Source of the DNA: Corynebacterium mycetoides | GTDB lineage: Bacteria > Actinomycetota > Actinomycetes > Mycobacteriales > Mycobacteriaceae | NCBI RefSeq assembly: GCF_900103625.1 | Contig: NZ_LT629700.1 | Span: 1-64,000, forward strand | Length of the DNA: 64,000 bases | Reading direction: 5' to 3' | In this document: positions 18,471 through 31,102 of the stretch, piece after piece | Position numbering within the stretch: position 1 is the first letter of the stretch | Layout of the letters: each line of letters opens with the position of its first letter | The notes under the pieces: generated by a model | The model's database searches: none | What the model was told of the DNA's origin: nothing | Seen by the model: only the letters and a program-made list of their open reading frames with translations | Made by a program: the position numbers and the translations under genes

Positions 18471-18492
18471 AAACTCCGCAATGCGGAGTTTT
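18471..18492 (+). terminator. Terminator of the first BCCT gene, built on the CTCCGCAATGCGGAG palindrome
   Basis: AAACTCCGCA-ATGCGGAGTTTTC folds into a perfect hairpin with a short T-run, 26 bases after the BCCT stop. The same core palindrome recurs eleven times at 56859-57538. Confidence 0.75.
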
Positions 18493-18605
18493 CTTACGCG
18501 TTGAGCCTGCTGCGAGAGGTTGCTATATCCGCAGGTCAGGGTGGATGTCGAACGTGCTTGCTACGGTACGTGTGTTCGATACAGTTGCTAGCTCGAGGGG
18601 GAGCA

Positions 18606-19832
18606 ATGACCACCACATATCCTGTCCAACCTGACCCAGCCGACCTGGCCGAGGGCATCGTCGCATCGTTCGCGTACCTGACGCGTCGCAAAGCGGAGAT
18701 CCTGCGAGACATCGGAAGATTTGACTCCGCCGGCCTGGCGCGGCGCTTCGGAGCGTCGACAACCGCGCTGTGGCTCGTCCAGCGCCTGGGGGTGTCACAG
18801 ACCACGGCGCATGAATACGTCAAGGTGGCGCGCGCCTTGCTCGAGTTTCTCCTGGTGGCGGACGCGTTTGCGTCGGGGGATCTGAATTACTCCAAGGTGC
18901 GGCTCATTCTGCCCTACGTCACCGCCGAGAACGAAGGCCAGCTCGTGGAAATGGCCACTGAGCTCGGCTATCACGAGCTCGAGCGAGCGTTGCTGGCGTT
19001 TCGCGAAGGGGAATCCGACCGCGAGAAATCCTACGTGCGCATCAGGGTCCGCGACAACGGCCGGGTGCGGCTGTGGGGCAACTTCTCTGCGGCCGAGGGG
19101 GCGCAGCTGATGGCTGCTCTCAAGCTGGGGGAGCTGGCCTACCACGACATCGACTTCGACGATCTGGACCGCGACGCCGACGGGGCGGTGGATGATCAAG
19201 CGGCCAGCGCGGCCCTCGACTCAAGCGCCACATCACTGTCCGGTTTCGGGCTGCCACCGGGCAAGGCCCTTCTGGCCTCGTTTATGGGGATGGTGAACAT
19301 GGTGCGGACGTCGCCACGCTCCTCCCTGCGCACGCCGGGTGCGCACGTGAACATTGTCATGACCACGGACGGGCGCGCGTACCTGCCGCACAACCCCGGC
19401 GCGCCGTCGGAGGCGCTGAAGAACTTCCTGGACAGCGCCCATTATCGCGTGAGCCGGGTCGACGAGAAATGTCTCGTGCTCAATACAGGACGGATGCAGC
19501 GCCTAGCCACGGCGGGCCAGATCAACGCCCTGATGCTGATGTGGGGCGGGACCTGCGCCATGCCGGGATGCACGCACACGCGGTTTATGGAGATGCACCA
19601 CATCCGTGACTGGGCGGACGGCGGGCCGTCGGACCTGGACAACCTGCTGCCGCTGTGCTCGGCGTGCCACGCACTCGTGTCCGAAGGGTCGGTCACCATC
19701 AAGAAAGACTACGGGGACGTGCACTTCCTCATGCCCGACGGCGCACGGTTCGTGGCCCGCGACCACGGCCTGCCCGTGCGGAGCGACGACGCAATGACCG
19801 TCGAGGAGTTCAATTCGTTGGATTTTGCCTAA
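18606..19832 (+). CDS. DUF222 / HNH endonuclease family protein
   Basis: A 408-residue protein of the actinobacterial 13E12-repeat type. It has a long N-terminal DUF222 region and a C-terminal HNH module with zinc-binding cysteines (GGTCAMPGC), the HH pair (MEMHHIRDWADGG) and LCSACH. Many actinobacteria carry several such genes, often in variable regions, and their role is unclear; they may be linked to mobile DNA. The start ATG follows CGAGGGGGAGCA. It overlaps the convergent MFS gene by four bases. No equivalent exists at this position in the second block. Confidence 0.85.
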   Translation: MTTTYPVQPDPADLAEGIVASFAYLTRRKAEILRDIGRFDSAGLARRFGASTTALWLVQRLGVSQTTAHEYVKVARALLEFLLVADAFASGDLNYSKVRLILPYVTAENEGQLVEMATELGYHELERALLAFREGESDREKSYVRIRVRDNGRVRLWGNFSAAEGAQLMAALKLGELAYHDIDFDDLDRDADGAVDDQAASAALDSSATSLSGFGLPPGKALLASFMGMVNMVRTSPRSSLRTPGAHVNIVMTTDGRAYLPHNPGAPSEALKNFLDSAHYRVSRVDEKCLVLNTGRMQRLATAGQINALMLMWGGTCAMPGCTHTRFMEMHHIRDWADGGPSDLDNLLPLCSACHALVSEGSVTIKKDYGDVHFLMPDGARFVARDHGLPVRSDDAMTVEEFNSLDFA

Positions 19833-21001
19833 CTGCGTGACAAGTACCCGGAGCGGATCTGAACAAATCGCACTACTGCGGAGGTGAGAGCGAGAGCGGA
19901 CAGCGCGAAGAAAGGAAGCGTCGGCCCGACGCGCGGCTCCAGCCACTGGATGAACGGCGGCAGAGCGAAACCGATGTAGGTGGCGACATAGTAGATGCCG
20001 ATGACGCGACCGCGATGCGCCGGCGGGGAGTAGGTGTCCACGTCCAGCAAACCGTCGCGCAGACACAGTCCGTACGCCGTGCCCAGGAGCAGGGCCGCCA
20101 CGATGAACACGGCAAACGTCGGTTGCGGGCCCGCGAGGCCGACGATGAGCATGCCGGCAGCCGAGGCAAGTGCGCCGACCACGCCCGAGAGTGGCCCCCA
20201 GTCGAAGCGGCGGCCGAGAGCCTGGAGGATGAGCGCGGTTCCGAAGCCCAGGCCGGCTGCGATCCCGGGAACGAACACCCCGGTGGGGAAGTAATGGGCC
20301 ACACGCGCGGACAGGCCCACGACGGTGGTGGTGATCGAGGCGAAAACCCAGAGGGCGACGGGGACCGACGTCGCCAGCGCCTTGGCCGCGGAGCGCTCGT
20401 GGGCCGGAACAGGAGCCGGGTCCTGGGGAGGGGCCGAGGAAGCCTCGAGCGGCCTCGTGTTGGGCACGTCGCCGACGACGAGAGACACTGCGACGGCAAC
20501 GAGTGAGAGGACAATCGTCACGGCGTAGGGCACCCAAATGTACGGCACCACGGAGGCGATGATGCCGGAGAAGATGGGCCCGAGAGCGAAACCCGAGGTG
20601 AGGAAAATTCCGGCAAGGGTCGCGCCCGACGCCCCTGCGAGCCGGGCGGCCCACGCGGTGCCCGCGCTGACAACCAAGCCGACTCCCAGTCCGACGACGA
20701 AGCGGCCGGCGAGCAGCGGGAACGGCGTGTGCGTCAGCATGAGAACGGCATTGCCGAGGGCGGCGACGAGAGAGCCGGTGATGACGACGGGCCGGCCGCC
20801 GAAGCGGTCGGCGAGGAACCCGCCCGCGATGAGGCAGGGGAAAAGTCCCGCCGCGTAAATGCCGTAGGCGCTGTTCGCCAGCAACGCGTCCATACCCGCG
20901 CGTTCTTTCAGGGCAACCAGCACGGAGGCGAAGTGATTCGCCCCCCAACCAGCGGTAATCAGGAAAAAGAGAACGCTGGCGAAGACCTTGCGAGTGGACA
21001 T
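19829..21001 (-). CDS. MFS transporter, first copy
   Basis: A 390-residue protein with about twelve membrane segments. It begins MSTRKVFASVLFFLITAGWG and carries the MFS loop motif GGFLADRFGGRPVV between helices 2 and 3. The paralogue at 33290-34459 lies in the thiamine riboswitch operon next to thiE. Here too it directly follows a DUF418 gene, with ten bases between them. The substrate is unknown; the conserved pairing with DUF418 suggests a joint role. Confidence 0.85.
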   Translation of the reverse strand: MSTRKVFASVLFFLITAGWGANHFASVLVALKERAGMDALLANSAYGIYAAGLFPCLIAGGFLADRFGGRPVVITGSLVAALGNAVLMLTHTPFPLLAGRFVVGLGVGLVVSAGTAWAARLAGASGATLAGIFLTSGFALGPIFSGIIASVVPYIWVPYAVTIVLSLVAVAVSLVVGDVPNTRPLEASSAPPQDPAPVPAHERSAAKALATSVPVALWVFASITTTVVGLSARVAHYFPTGVFVPGIAAGLGFGTALILQALGRRFDWGPLSGVVGALASAAGMLIVGLAGPQPTFAVFIVAALLLGTAYGLCLRDGLLDVDTYSPPAHRGRVIGIYYVATYIGFALPPFIQWLEPRVGPTLPFFALSALALTSAVVRFVQIRSGYLSRS

Positions 21002-21011
21002 GCATACAAAT

Positions 21012-22238
21012 TTAGCGGGCGAGACTCTTTTCGGAGCTATTTTCGAAGGGTTGAAGCGCACCCGTGCGGCCGTAGGAGAGGTGGCGGTGCGCCCACTCGA
21101 ACGGGCCCTGCCTGCCGGCGGCCTCCAAGGCGGTGGCCAGCGCCAGGGTGATCAGCCAGACGAGGAGACCGACCCCGAGCTTCCCGCTTACCGACGCCTC
21201 CAGCCCCAGCCCGAACCCGAAGGGCATGGCCAGCAGAATGAACAGGAAGGACTGGGCGAGGTAGCCGGACATGGAGCGCTTGCCCAGGGCGACGAACGGG
21301 TACGCCCAGCGCGGGTTGGTAGTCATGTCCTTTGTCAGCAGGGCGAAGAATGCGAGGATGCCGGGTCCGGTGAACAGGCCGATGCCGGTATTGGCCAGCA
21401 TCAGCGGCGTCTCCAGGCGCGGGTCGATGACCCCGATCGCGGACAGGCCCCACGGCAGGCCGATGAGAAGGATGATCGCCACAGCGACCAGCACCCAGGT
21501 CGTAAGGACGCGGCGGTGCTTATCGACGTTGACGAGGTAACCCTCGCGGGCCCATACGTATCCGATGATGGCGAGTCCGAGCAACTGGAGGACGGCGAAC
21601 GGTGTGCTGGCGATCATCATCCCGCCGGCGCGGGCGTTCTCGGCGAAGTAGGTACCGACGCTGGTGATCTCGGTGGTGGGGACCCGAGAAGCGGGAACGC
21701 CTATGTCGGGAGCGAAGTACATCCCCACGGCCCCGAGGGTCGAGAGGAGCGCGGAGCCGACGAGGATGATATAGGCGATGATGCGGAGCGACTTCGACTG
21801 CACCGGAAAGAGAAGCGCCAAAATGACGCCGATGAGGCCGTAAATGAACATGATGTCGACGTAGAACACCAGCAACATGTGGGCGAGGCCGAACAGTGCG
21901 AGGATGACGTAGCGGCGCGCAAGGACTTTGCGGGCGGCCGCCTGCGGGTAGTGCTTGCGGTACAGGCTGGCTGTGACGAGCCCGAGGCCGAAGCCGAGGA
22001 GGGTGGAGAACATCGGCAGTCCGCGGACGTGGACGAACATGGTCGATAAGACCGCTAGGAACTGGTCGAGTCCGCTGTCCGGGCGTACGCCGCCGACGGT
22101 GTGGCCGGGTTCGCTGCCCAGGTTGTAGCCGTTGGTGAGCCAGGCAGTAGCGGAGTTAGCCGCGGCGATTCCGAGCAGAGCCAGTCCCCGAGCGAGGTCG
22201 GGGAGGATGAGGCGGGGAGAGGTCGCAGATTTGGTCAC
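21012..22238 (-). CDS. DUF418 membrane protein, first copy
   Basis: A 408-residue integral membrane protein. The N-terminal LPDLARGLALLGIAAANS and the C-terminal DUF418 region with RWAYPFVALGKRSMSGYLAQS are typical. Function of the family is unknown; it is related to membrane acyltransferase-like proteins. The start is GTG at 22238. It forms an operon with the MFS gene. The paralogue at 35117-36352 sits between thiC and thiE. This first copy has lost, or never had, those thiamine genes. Confidence 0.85.
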   Translation of the reverse strand: MTKSATSPRLILPDLARGLALLGIAAANSATAWLTNGYNLGSEPGHTVGGVRPDSGLDQFLAVLSTMFVHVRGLPMFSTLLGFGLGLVTASLYRKHYPQAAARKVLARRYVILALFGLAHMLLVFYVDIMFIYGLIGVILALLFPVQSKSLRIIAYIILVGSALLSTLGAVGMYFAPDIGVPASRVPTTEITSVGTYFAENARAGGMMIASTPFAVLQLLGLAIIGYVWAREGYLVNVDKHRRVLTTWVLVAVAIILLIGLPWGLSAIGVIDPRLETPLMLANTGIGLFTGPGILAFFALLTKDMTTNPRWAYPFVALGKRSMSGYLAQSFLFILLAMPFGFGLGLEASVSGKLGVGLLVWLITLALATALEAAGRQGPFEWAHRHLSYGRTGALQPFENSSEKSLAR

Positions 22239-22368
22239 ACCTGATTAACTTAGTAGTTCCATTACGTTGTGGACAAGCGTGCCCCCCGGACGTTACGAGT
22301 GTGACAAGGTAGAGTCCGGTTACATATGTTGCAGATGGTGCAATTGTTGTTAGAGAGAAAGTGAACTG

Positions 22369-23196
22369 ATGGTTCGTCGCCTATTCACCCCCGTCGTCGC
22401 CGCGCTGATTGTCCTCGTGAGTGCGGTCCTAGCGCCGACGGCGACCGCGCAAGAGGACCCAAACTACGTGTGGCGCACCGACCCGGTGTCCAAGGTCCTG
22501 GCCGCGAAACCCATGGCCGATCGCGTCTTGCACCGCGTGCCGGGGTCGTACCACGACGCCCAGCCGATCGCGCCGGAGGCGTGGGAGGCCCAGCAGAGCA
22601 GGGGTAAGGCGCTCTACGGACCGGGCACGCCGATCTACGTCGACGGCAACGTCATGTGCACCGTCGCCGTCGCGGGCTACGACGCCGCGGGGCGCCAGGT
22701 CGCCGTCACGGCGGGCCACTGCGGCACCGAGGGGCAGACTGTGACTTCGGCGGATGCCGTCGGCGTGGGGGTCTCGGGCAGGATCGCGGCGGTCAACCGG
22801 GACCTGGATTACGCCGTGATCGAGCTGTTTCCCAACGCGGAGGTCGGGCGCACCTACAACGGCGTGACCGTCAACCGGCTGAGCGTGGAGCCCCGGGCCC
22901 TGGGCCAAGTCGTGTGCAAGTCCGGCTACGCCTCCGCCCAGACGTGCGGGGTGACCTGGATTGATGACGGCCGCACGAACCTGAACCAGGTATGCGCCAT
23001 GCAGGGCGACTCGGGAGCCCCGCTGCTGGCAGCCGACGCGCTCGTGGGCATCATCAACGGCGGCATCGTCAACGCACCCTGCCACTCCCCGCTGCAGGGC
23101 CCGGTGTTCTCGCCGACGGCCTCATCGCGTTTCGACGCCATTCTGGCCGCCATGAACAGCGGCACCGCGCCGGGCAGCGGCTTTAGGCTCCCCTGA
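22369..23196 (+). CDS. Secreted trypsin-like serine protease (S1), first copy
   Basis: A 275-residue exported protease. The signal peptide spans residues 1-27 (MVRRLF...APTATA). The catalytic triad is visible as His117 in TAGHC, Asp147 in DLDYA and Ser215 in GDSGAP. Cysteine pairs around TAGHC and in the C-terminal half suggest disulfides. A ribosome site AGAGAAAG precedes the ATG at 22369. The paralogue at 38262-39119 lacks this ATG. The gene overlaps the convergent hisN end by 14 bases, as in the second block. Confidence 0.88.
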   Translation: MVRRLFTPVVAALIVLVSAVLAPTATAQEDPNYVWRTDPVSKVLAAKPMADRVLHRVPGSYHDAQPIAPEAWEAQQSRGKALYGPGTPIYVDGNVMCTVAVAGYDAAGRQVAVTAGHCGTEGQTVTSADAVGVGVSGRIAAVNRDLDYAVIELFPNAEVGRTYNGVTVNRLSVEPRALGQVVCKSGYASAQTCGVTWIDDGRTNLNQVCAMQGDSGAPLLAADALVGIINGGIVNAPCHSPLQGPVFSPTASSRFDAILAAMNSGTAPGSGFRLP

Positions 23197-23971
23197 TCTC
23201 GCGCAGCACAACATCATGCAGGGCCCCGTTGGTGGCGACAGCGTCGGCGCCATGAGGGCCCTGTGTCCCGTCCAGGGACGTGAAGCTTCCGCCGGCCTCG
23301 GTGACCAGAACGGACAGCGCCGCGAGGTCCCACAGGGAGACCTCCGGCTCCGCCGCGATGTCCACGGCGCCTTCCGCCACGAGGCAGTAGCTCAAGAAAT
23401 CCCCGTAGCCGCGCAGACGCCAGGTCTTCTCCGTCAACGCAATGAAGTTCCCGCGCAGCCCGCGCTCCTGCCAGCCGGCGAGTGAGGAGAACGAGAGGGA
23501 GGCGTCGGCAAGCGTGCCCACCTTGGACACGTTCAGGCGCTTGAGCCCCCCGCCGTTGAAGGTGCGCCAGGCGCCGGCGCCTTCGGAGGCGTACCAGCGC
23601 CGGGCCAGGGCGGGGGCGGAGACGACGCCGGCGACCGGGACACCGTCGACAAGCAGCGCGATGAGCGTGGCCCACACGGGAACGCCGCGGACGAAGTTCT
23701 TGGTGCCGTCGATGGGGTCGATGACCCACTGGCGGCCCTCGAAGGAGGCCTCGCCGCCGAACTCCTCGCCGAGCACGGCATCGGCGGGACGCGCGGCGGC
23801 GAGCTCGGCGCGCAGCGCCTGCTCGACGGCGAGGTCCGCGTCGGAAACGGGGGTCATGTCCGGCTTGGACTCCACGCTGAGGTCTGCCGCCTCGAAGCGC
23901 TCGAGGGTGATCGCATCGGCGGCGTCCGCGAGTTTGAGGGCCAAGGCGAGGTCGTCGGCGTAGTTAGACAT
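23183..23971 (-). CDS. hisN: Histidinol-phosphatase (inositol-monophosphatase type), first copy
   Basis: A 262-residue metal-dependent phosphatase. It matches the mycobacterial/corynebacterial HisN as I remember it (begins [59 protein letters not shown]). It dephosphorylates L-histidinol phosphate in histidine synthesis. The metal ligands are in GEE, DPIDGT and WDLAA. It overlaps the upstream phosphatase fragment by eight bases, as the second copy does. Intact copy; paralogue at 39106-39894. Confidence 0.85.
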   Translation of the reverse strand: MSNYADDLALALKLADAADAITLERFEAADLSVESKPDMTPVSDADLAVEQALRAELAAARPADAVLGEEFGGEASFEGRQWVIDPIDGTKNFVRGVPVWATLIALLVDGVPVAGVVSAPALARRWYASEGAGAWRTFNGGGLKRLNVSKVGTLADASLSFSSLAGWQERGLRGNFIALTEKTWRLRGYGDFLSYCLVAEGAVDIAAEPEVSLWDLAALSVLVTEAGGSFTSLDGTQGPHGADAVATNGALHDVVLREIRGA

Positions 23972-24357
23972 GCTCCGACAGTGTAGTCACCACATCGCCC
24001 ACCAGGCGCGCGTTGCCCGCGACGCACCACACGACACCGCCGGCAGTGACCTTGACGGCGCGCCCGCCCGCGGCCTCCACCAGCGCCTTGCCGGGCAGCC
24101 AGTCCCAGTCGGCCACGGAGTGCTGCAGCCAGCCGCCCATCTGCCCGGACGCGACGAGCGCCAGGTCGATGGAGCCCGCGCCCCACATGCGAATCGTCGC
24201 CGCGTCTTTGACCGCGTCCGTCCACGCTTCGCGGATCGCCTCGTCCTTCATCGAGCGCGGGTGCAGGTATGTCGCCAGCGCCAGCTCGTCGAGGCCGGCG
24301 TCGGCAAGCGGGGCCAGCGGGGTACCGCCGACGGTGGCGCGACCGCCCGCCGACGTC
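23964..24357 (-). pseudogene. C-terminal fragment of the second inositol-monophosphatase-like gene
   Basis: The C-terminal 130 residues or so are homologous to 39887-40702 ([43 protein letters not shown]). Upstream of about 24357 the homology stops abruptly and a flavin-monooxygenase tail begins on the other strand. The metal-binding N-terminal half is missing. The frame stays open for about 50 more bases, but that part belongs to the neighbouring fragment. Confidence 0.8.
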
Positions 24358-24789
24358 ATCGTCACCGCGACAGGCCTGCGCATCAAGTTACTCGGCGGGG
24401 TGGAACTTTCCATCGACGGGCGCGCGGTCGAGTTCTCTGAGCGCTACACCTGGTACGGCACCATGTACTCTGACGTGCCGAACTTCGCGGCCGTGATTGG
24501 CTACATCAACCACTCGTGGACGGTGCGCTCGGACATGACGGCGAAGATGATCGCGCGCATCCTGCGCCGCCTGCGCGCCAGCCAATCGACATCGGTCACC
24601 CCGGTCACCCCGGCGACGGTGGGCGAGGGCAGACCGTACATGGACATGCAGTCCGGCTACCTGTCGCGCGCAGCGGCCGTGATGCCGAGGTCGACGCAGA
24701 ACTACCCGTGGTCAGCCAAGCAGAACGTGCTCGAGGACACCTGGAACACCTCCCGCGCGCGCCTTGACGACGGCCTGGTCTGGTCCTAG
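24358..24789 (+). pseudogene. C-terminal fragment of a flavin-containing monooxygenase
   Basis: From DVIVTATGLRIKLLGG the frame carries the C-terminal signature of class B flavoprotein monooxygenases (Baeyer-Villiger or FMO type): VTATG, then VPNFAAVIGYINHSWTV and ILRRL. It ends normally with TAG, overlapping the convergent CDF stop. The FAD- and NADPH-binding N-terminal two thirds are absent, replaced by the phosphatase fragment. The natural convergent end suggests that FMO-CDF was the original order of the right-hand block. Confidence 0.75.
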
Positions 24790-25688
24790 ATCCAGTTGAA
24801 CTCCACGTCGGTCTCGGTGCCCAGCGGCTCGACGTGCACCACCGTCGTCGCGCCCCCGAGCGTGCCGTCGATGCCCTCTTCGATCATGTCCGCGTACTCG
24901 TGGGAGCGATCCACGCTCCACTGGCCCGGCACCTGCATGACCACGTTGACGAAACGCTCCCGGCCGAAGGCGGCGGTGCGCACGTCGGTGAACTCCACGC
25001 CGTGATCTACGGAGAACTCATCGAGGAATGCTTTGATGGCAAGTCGCTCGTCTTCCGGCAAGGCCTCCGAGAGCAGGCTGATGAAGGAGTTTTTCAGCAG
25101 CATGTACCCGGTGAACAGGATGTTGACGCCCACCGCCAGGGCAATGAGCGGGTCGAGGATTTCCCAGCCGGTCAGCCATACGAGCACGATGCCCGCGATA
25201 ACGCCCACGGTGGTCCACACGTCGGTTAGCAGGTGGTGGCCGTCGGCGCCCAGCGTCACCGAGCGGTACTTCCTGCCAGCGCGAACCAGCGCCATGCCGA
25301 CGCCGAGGTTGAATCCGGCGGCGAGCGCGGAGAGGACCAGGCCCACGCCAGCCTGCTCGATGGGCTGGGGCTCAATCAGGCGCTGCACCGCGGTGTAGAA
25401 GATCGCTACCGCGGCCAGCAGGATCATCGAACCTTCTACCTGGGCGGAGAAATACTCCGCTTTGGAGTGCCCGAAGTTGTGGTTTTCATCGGCGGGTTTC
25501 GCCGCGACTTTAAGCGCGATAAGGCCGACGACAGCTGCCACCAAATTGATGAGAGACTCGATTGCGTCGGACAAAAACCCCACGGACCCGGTGACCCAGG
25601 CGGCGGCGAGTTTGAGCGCAATCGTTGCCACGGAGACTGCGATGGACAACCACATGAACCGCTCGAGCAGCTTCTGTTCATCAATCAC
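24786..25688 (-). CDS. Cation diffusion facilitator metal exporter, second copy
   Basis: A 300-residue CDF protein, about three quarters identical by eye to 14767-15669. The helix 2 motif FLSDAIES, the helix 5 motif DGHHLLTDVW and the C-terminal cytoplasmic domain are all conserved. Start GTG at 25688. Unlike the first copy it has no His-rich protein gene downstream; its stop overlaps that of the monooxygenase fragment. Confidence 0.88.
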   Translation of the reverse strand: MIDEQKLLERFMWLSIAVSVATIALKLAAAWVTGSVGFLSDAIESLINLVAAVVGLIALKVAAKPADENHNFGHSKAEYFSAQVEGSMILLAAVAIFYTAVQRLIEPQPIEQAGVGLVLSALAAGFNLGVGMALVRAGRKYRSVTLGADGHHLLTDVWTTVGVIAGIVLVWLTGWEILDPLIALAVGVNILFTGYMLLKNSFISLLSEALPEDERLAIKAFLDEFSVDHGVEFTDVRTAAFGRERFVNVVMQVPGQWSVDRSHEYADMIEEGIDGTLGGATTVVHVEPLGTETDVEFNWI

Positions 25689-25736
25689 AAGACGGTTGTC
25701 CTTCCCTGTGGCCCCAGTCCTCTACACCTGGCGGGC

Positions 25737-25907
25737 ATGGATATGAGTCGCTGGATCATCGCAATCGCAGGCGCCGTTGTCGGAGCGCTGTTCTTCGGCT
25801 GGCTGCTGCAGATGCTGGGCGTAACCGGCATTTTATACACGGTGCTCGTGCTCATCGGCTCGGCCGTCACATCCTCGCTGGCCGGCACCTTGTTCAAGCC
25901 CCGCTAA
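25737..25907 (+). CDS. Small two-span membrane protein (GlsB/YeaQ-like), second copy
   Basis: A 56-residue homologue of 15733-15897 (MDMSRWIIAIAGAVVGALFF start, LVLIGSAVTSSLAG end). It is divergent from the CDF gene, 48 bases away. Its last 75 bases overlap the thiF reading frame on the other strand. Confidence 0.6.
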   Translation: MDMSRWIIAIAGAVVGALFFGWLLQMLGVTGILYTVLVLIGSAVTSSLAGTLFKPR

Positions 25908-27050
25908 AACGACGCGACCTGGCAATTCTATCCCGTGCCTGTTTGCCCCGCCGGGCAGGCTCGTCAGCGTGATACCGCGACGTCGAGCAAGCTCAGAGAA
26001 ATGCTCCACAAAGCGCTTGGAGCGCGAGCCGGCGGCGCAGTAGACCACCACGTCACAATCGCGCGGCAGCGCATGCAGCAGGGTTCGTGCCGCCTCCGGG
26101 TCAGCCTCCCACACGCTCGTCGGCAGGTGGTGGGTTGCGCCCGGGATGTCGGAGATCGCCTTTTCGTGGCCTTCCCGCACGTCCAGCCCGAGGGCCTCGC
26201 CGCGAGCGAGCCTGTCTAGCAGCGCGCGTGCCGACGCCCCCTCCACCTCGCAGGCGCCGACACCTGCCGCGTCGTAGGTTCCGAAACCCGTCACAAGGTC
26301 TCGCGCCGGATCGCGGGCGACGTCGAAGGTGCGGATTGTTGCGCTCAGCGCGTCGTACATCCGTAGCCTACCCACCACTGACTCGCCGACGCCGGTGATG
26401 AATTTGATCACTTCGGTCGCCATCAGCCCACCGACAACGCTGGTGGTCACCCCGAGCACTCCCGCGGTGGCGCAGTCGGGCACCGAGTCCGCGCCGGGCT
26501 GGGTGGGGTAGAGGTCGCGCAGACCCGCCCCGTCGGCCGGCGCGCCGGGGCCGCTGAACCACAAGGCGACGTCGCCGCGGTAGCGCAGCACCGAGCCCCA
26601 GACGAGGGGTACGCCGGCAATTTCGGCGGCGTCGGCGGCGAGGAACTTGGTGGCGAAGGTGTCGGAGCCGTCGACAAGCACGTCGACACCCGGGAGCAGG
26701 CCCAGCGCGTTGTTGTCGCTGAAGCGGCCGTTGATGCAGTTCAGCTCGATGCCGGGCTGCAGTGCGCGGAGTCGCTCGGCCGCGACGTCCACTTTCGCGC
26801 GGCCCACGTCGTCGGCGCCGAAGAGAATCTGACGGTGGATGTTGCTTAAGTCCACGGTGTCGTCGTCGATCACGGTGATGCGCCCGATTCCCGTAGCGGC
26901 CAGGGTTTGCATCAGCGGGCAGCCCAGCCCCCCGGCGCCGATGACAAGGACGTGGGCGTTGTGCAGCGCCGTTTGCTGCTCGAGGCCGAACCCGGGCAGG
27001 TTCATCTGGCGGGCGGTGCGGCGAAGTTCGTGGTGGGGCAGGTCAGGCAT
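25833..27050 (-). CDS. thiF: ThiF/MoeB-family adenylyltransferase with C-terminal rhodanese domain
   Basis: A 405-residue two-domain protein. Residues 1 to about 240 form the E1-like adenylylating domain (VIGAGGLGCPLMQTLA, IDDDTVDLSNIHRQ). Residues from about 290 form a rhodanese-like domain with the sulfur-carrying Cys in VVYCAAGSRSKR. In thiamine synthesis it activates the C-terminal Gly-Gly of ThiS and helps thiolate it; MoeB-type proteins do the same for molybdopterin. The nearby thiS, thiG and thiO favour the thiamine role. ATG at 27050. The C-terminus past LPGGANR may be misframed, because family members usually end near there; the annotated frame overlaps the 25737 gene. Confidence 0.8.
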   Translation of the reverse strand: MPDLPHHELRRTARQMNLPGFGLEQQTALHNAHVLVIGAGGLGCPLMQTLAATGIGRITVIDDDTVDLSNIHRQILFGADDVGRAKVDVAAERLRALQPGIELNCINGRFSDNNALGLLPGVDVLVDGSDTFATKFLAADAAEIAGVPLVWGSVLRYRGDVALWFSGPGAPADGAGLRDLYPTQPGADSVPDCATAGVLGVTTSVVGGLMATEVIKFITGVGESVVGRLRMYDALSATIRTFDVARDPARDLVTGFGTYDAAGVGACEVEGASARALLDRLARGEALGLDVREGHEKAISDIPGATHHLPTSVWEADPEAARTLLHALPRDCDVVVYCAAGSRSKRFVEHFSELARRRGITLTSLPGGANRHGIELPGRVVLAGLEQGAGQRGCDGRADEHEHRV

Positions 27051-27091
27051 ATCTCCCACACTATTGAAGTGACGCGCTACACTGCGCACCC

Positions 27092-29884
<2,793 letters not shown>

Positions 29885-29888
<4 letters not shown>

Positions 29889-30979
29889 TGTGTCCTCCTG
29901 TGGCGCATCGGGTCGCATGCACTCAAGTCTAGGCAGGGCTTTTGCTTCTCGACGAGCTCCGCTGCGCACCGCGCCGCCAGCGCCGCCAGCAAAATCCCGT
30001 GGCGGAAGTACCCGGTGCTGACAACCACGCGCTCGCTAACACGCCCGAGGTAGGGCAGATCGTCCGGCGTGGCGGGCCGGGCGCCCGCGCCGGCCTCGAT
30101 GAAATCGCAGTCCTCAATGCCGGGCAGAATCTCAATCGCGTCGCGCAGAAGCTGGTACACGCCCTGGGCTTGCGCGTTTGCGCGGCCGTCCTCGCGGCTG
30201 GTTGCGCCCACGGTCAGCGTCGCATCCTCGCGCGGGATGACGTAGATCGCCCTGCCCTCCACCACACCGCGGACCACCCTGGTGGCGAGCGGGTCAAGGT
30301 GTTTCGGGGCCCGGAGCTGCAGGATATCGCCGTAGACCGGGCGCAGCTGCAGCGGGTTTTTGTCCCCCTCGTCCCACCCGGAGATGTCTTTCGCGCCGAG
30401 GCCGGCGGCGATGACTACCTGCTGGTGCGCAAGATCGGAAACGTCAGTGACCTGCTCGCGCACGAAACTCACCCCGGCGTTGGTGCAGGCGTCGATAAGC
30501 GCGCGCGTCAACAGCCGCGGCCTGACCTGGTGATCGCCGCTGCTGAGCACCGCCGAGGACAGCGCGGGAGACAGTGCGGGTTCCAGCGCCCGGGCCTGGC
30601 GCACCGTGAGGCGCTGCGCGTGCACCCCGCGGGCGTGCTGGTAGCTGAGCAGATCGTCCAGAAAGGTGCTGTCGGCGCGGTCGCGAGCAACCACGAGGGT
30701 GCCCTCGGTGCGGTAGCCCGTCGGCAGGTCGGAGTACTTCCGGCACAACGCGATCAGCTCCGGGTAGCGGCTGGCTGAGGCCTGCATCAGCGGTAGAAGC
30801 GGGTCTTGCTTGTACACCACCTCTGAAGCCGGCGCGAGCATTCCGCCCGCGTAGTGGGAGGCGCCGCGGGCTGGTGCAGGGTCGTAGACGGTGACCGAAT
30901 GGCCGCGATCTGCCAGGGTTAAGGCGGTGCTCAACCCGATGATTCCCGCGCCGATGACGGCGGTTGGCGTGCCAGACAT
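29885..30979 (-). CDS. thiO: Glycine oxidase ThiO
   Basis: A 364-residue FAD-dependent D-amino acid oxidase-type enzyme. It begins MSGTPTAVIGAGIIGLSTAL, the dinucleotide-binding motif, and has the conserved HYAGGMLAP and a C-terminal GYFRHGILLA. It supplies dehydroglycine for thiazole formation in aerobic bacteria. First gene of thiO-thiS-thiG, divergent from ectC across 123 bases. No TPP riboswitch was recognised in that gap. Confidence 0.9.
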
Positions 30980-31102
30980 GGTTCCATTGTTCCACACGAG
31001 GGGGGCGGAATCCGGCTCGCGCCCGAGCGCGCGAGGTTGGAGTTTACGTAGGGTTGAAAGGTGTAACGCAATCGCCAACACGTAAATCTTGAGGAGGATT
31101 TC

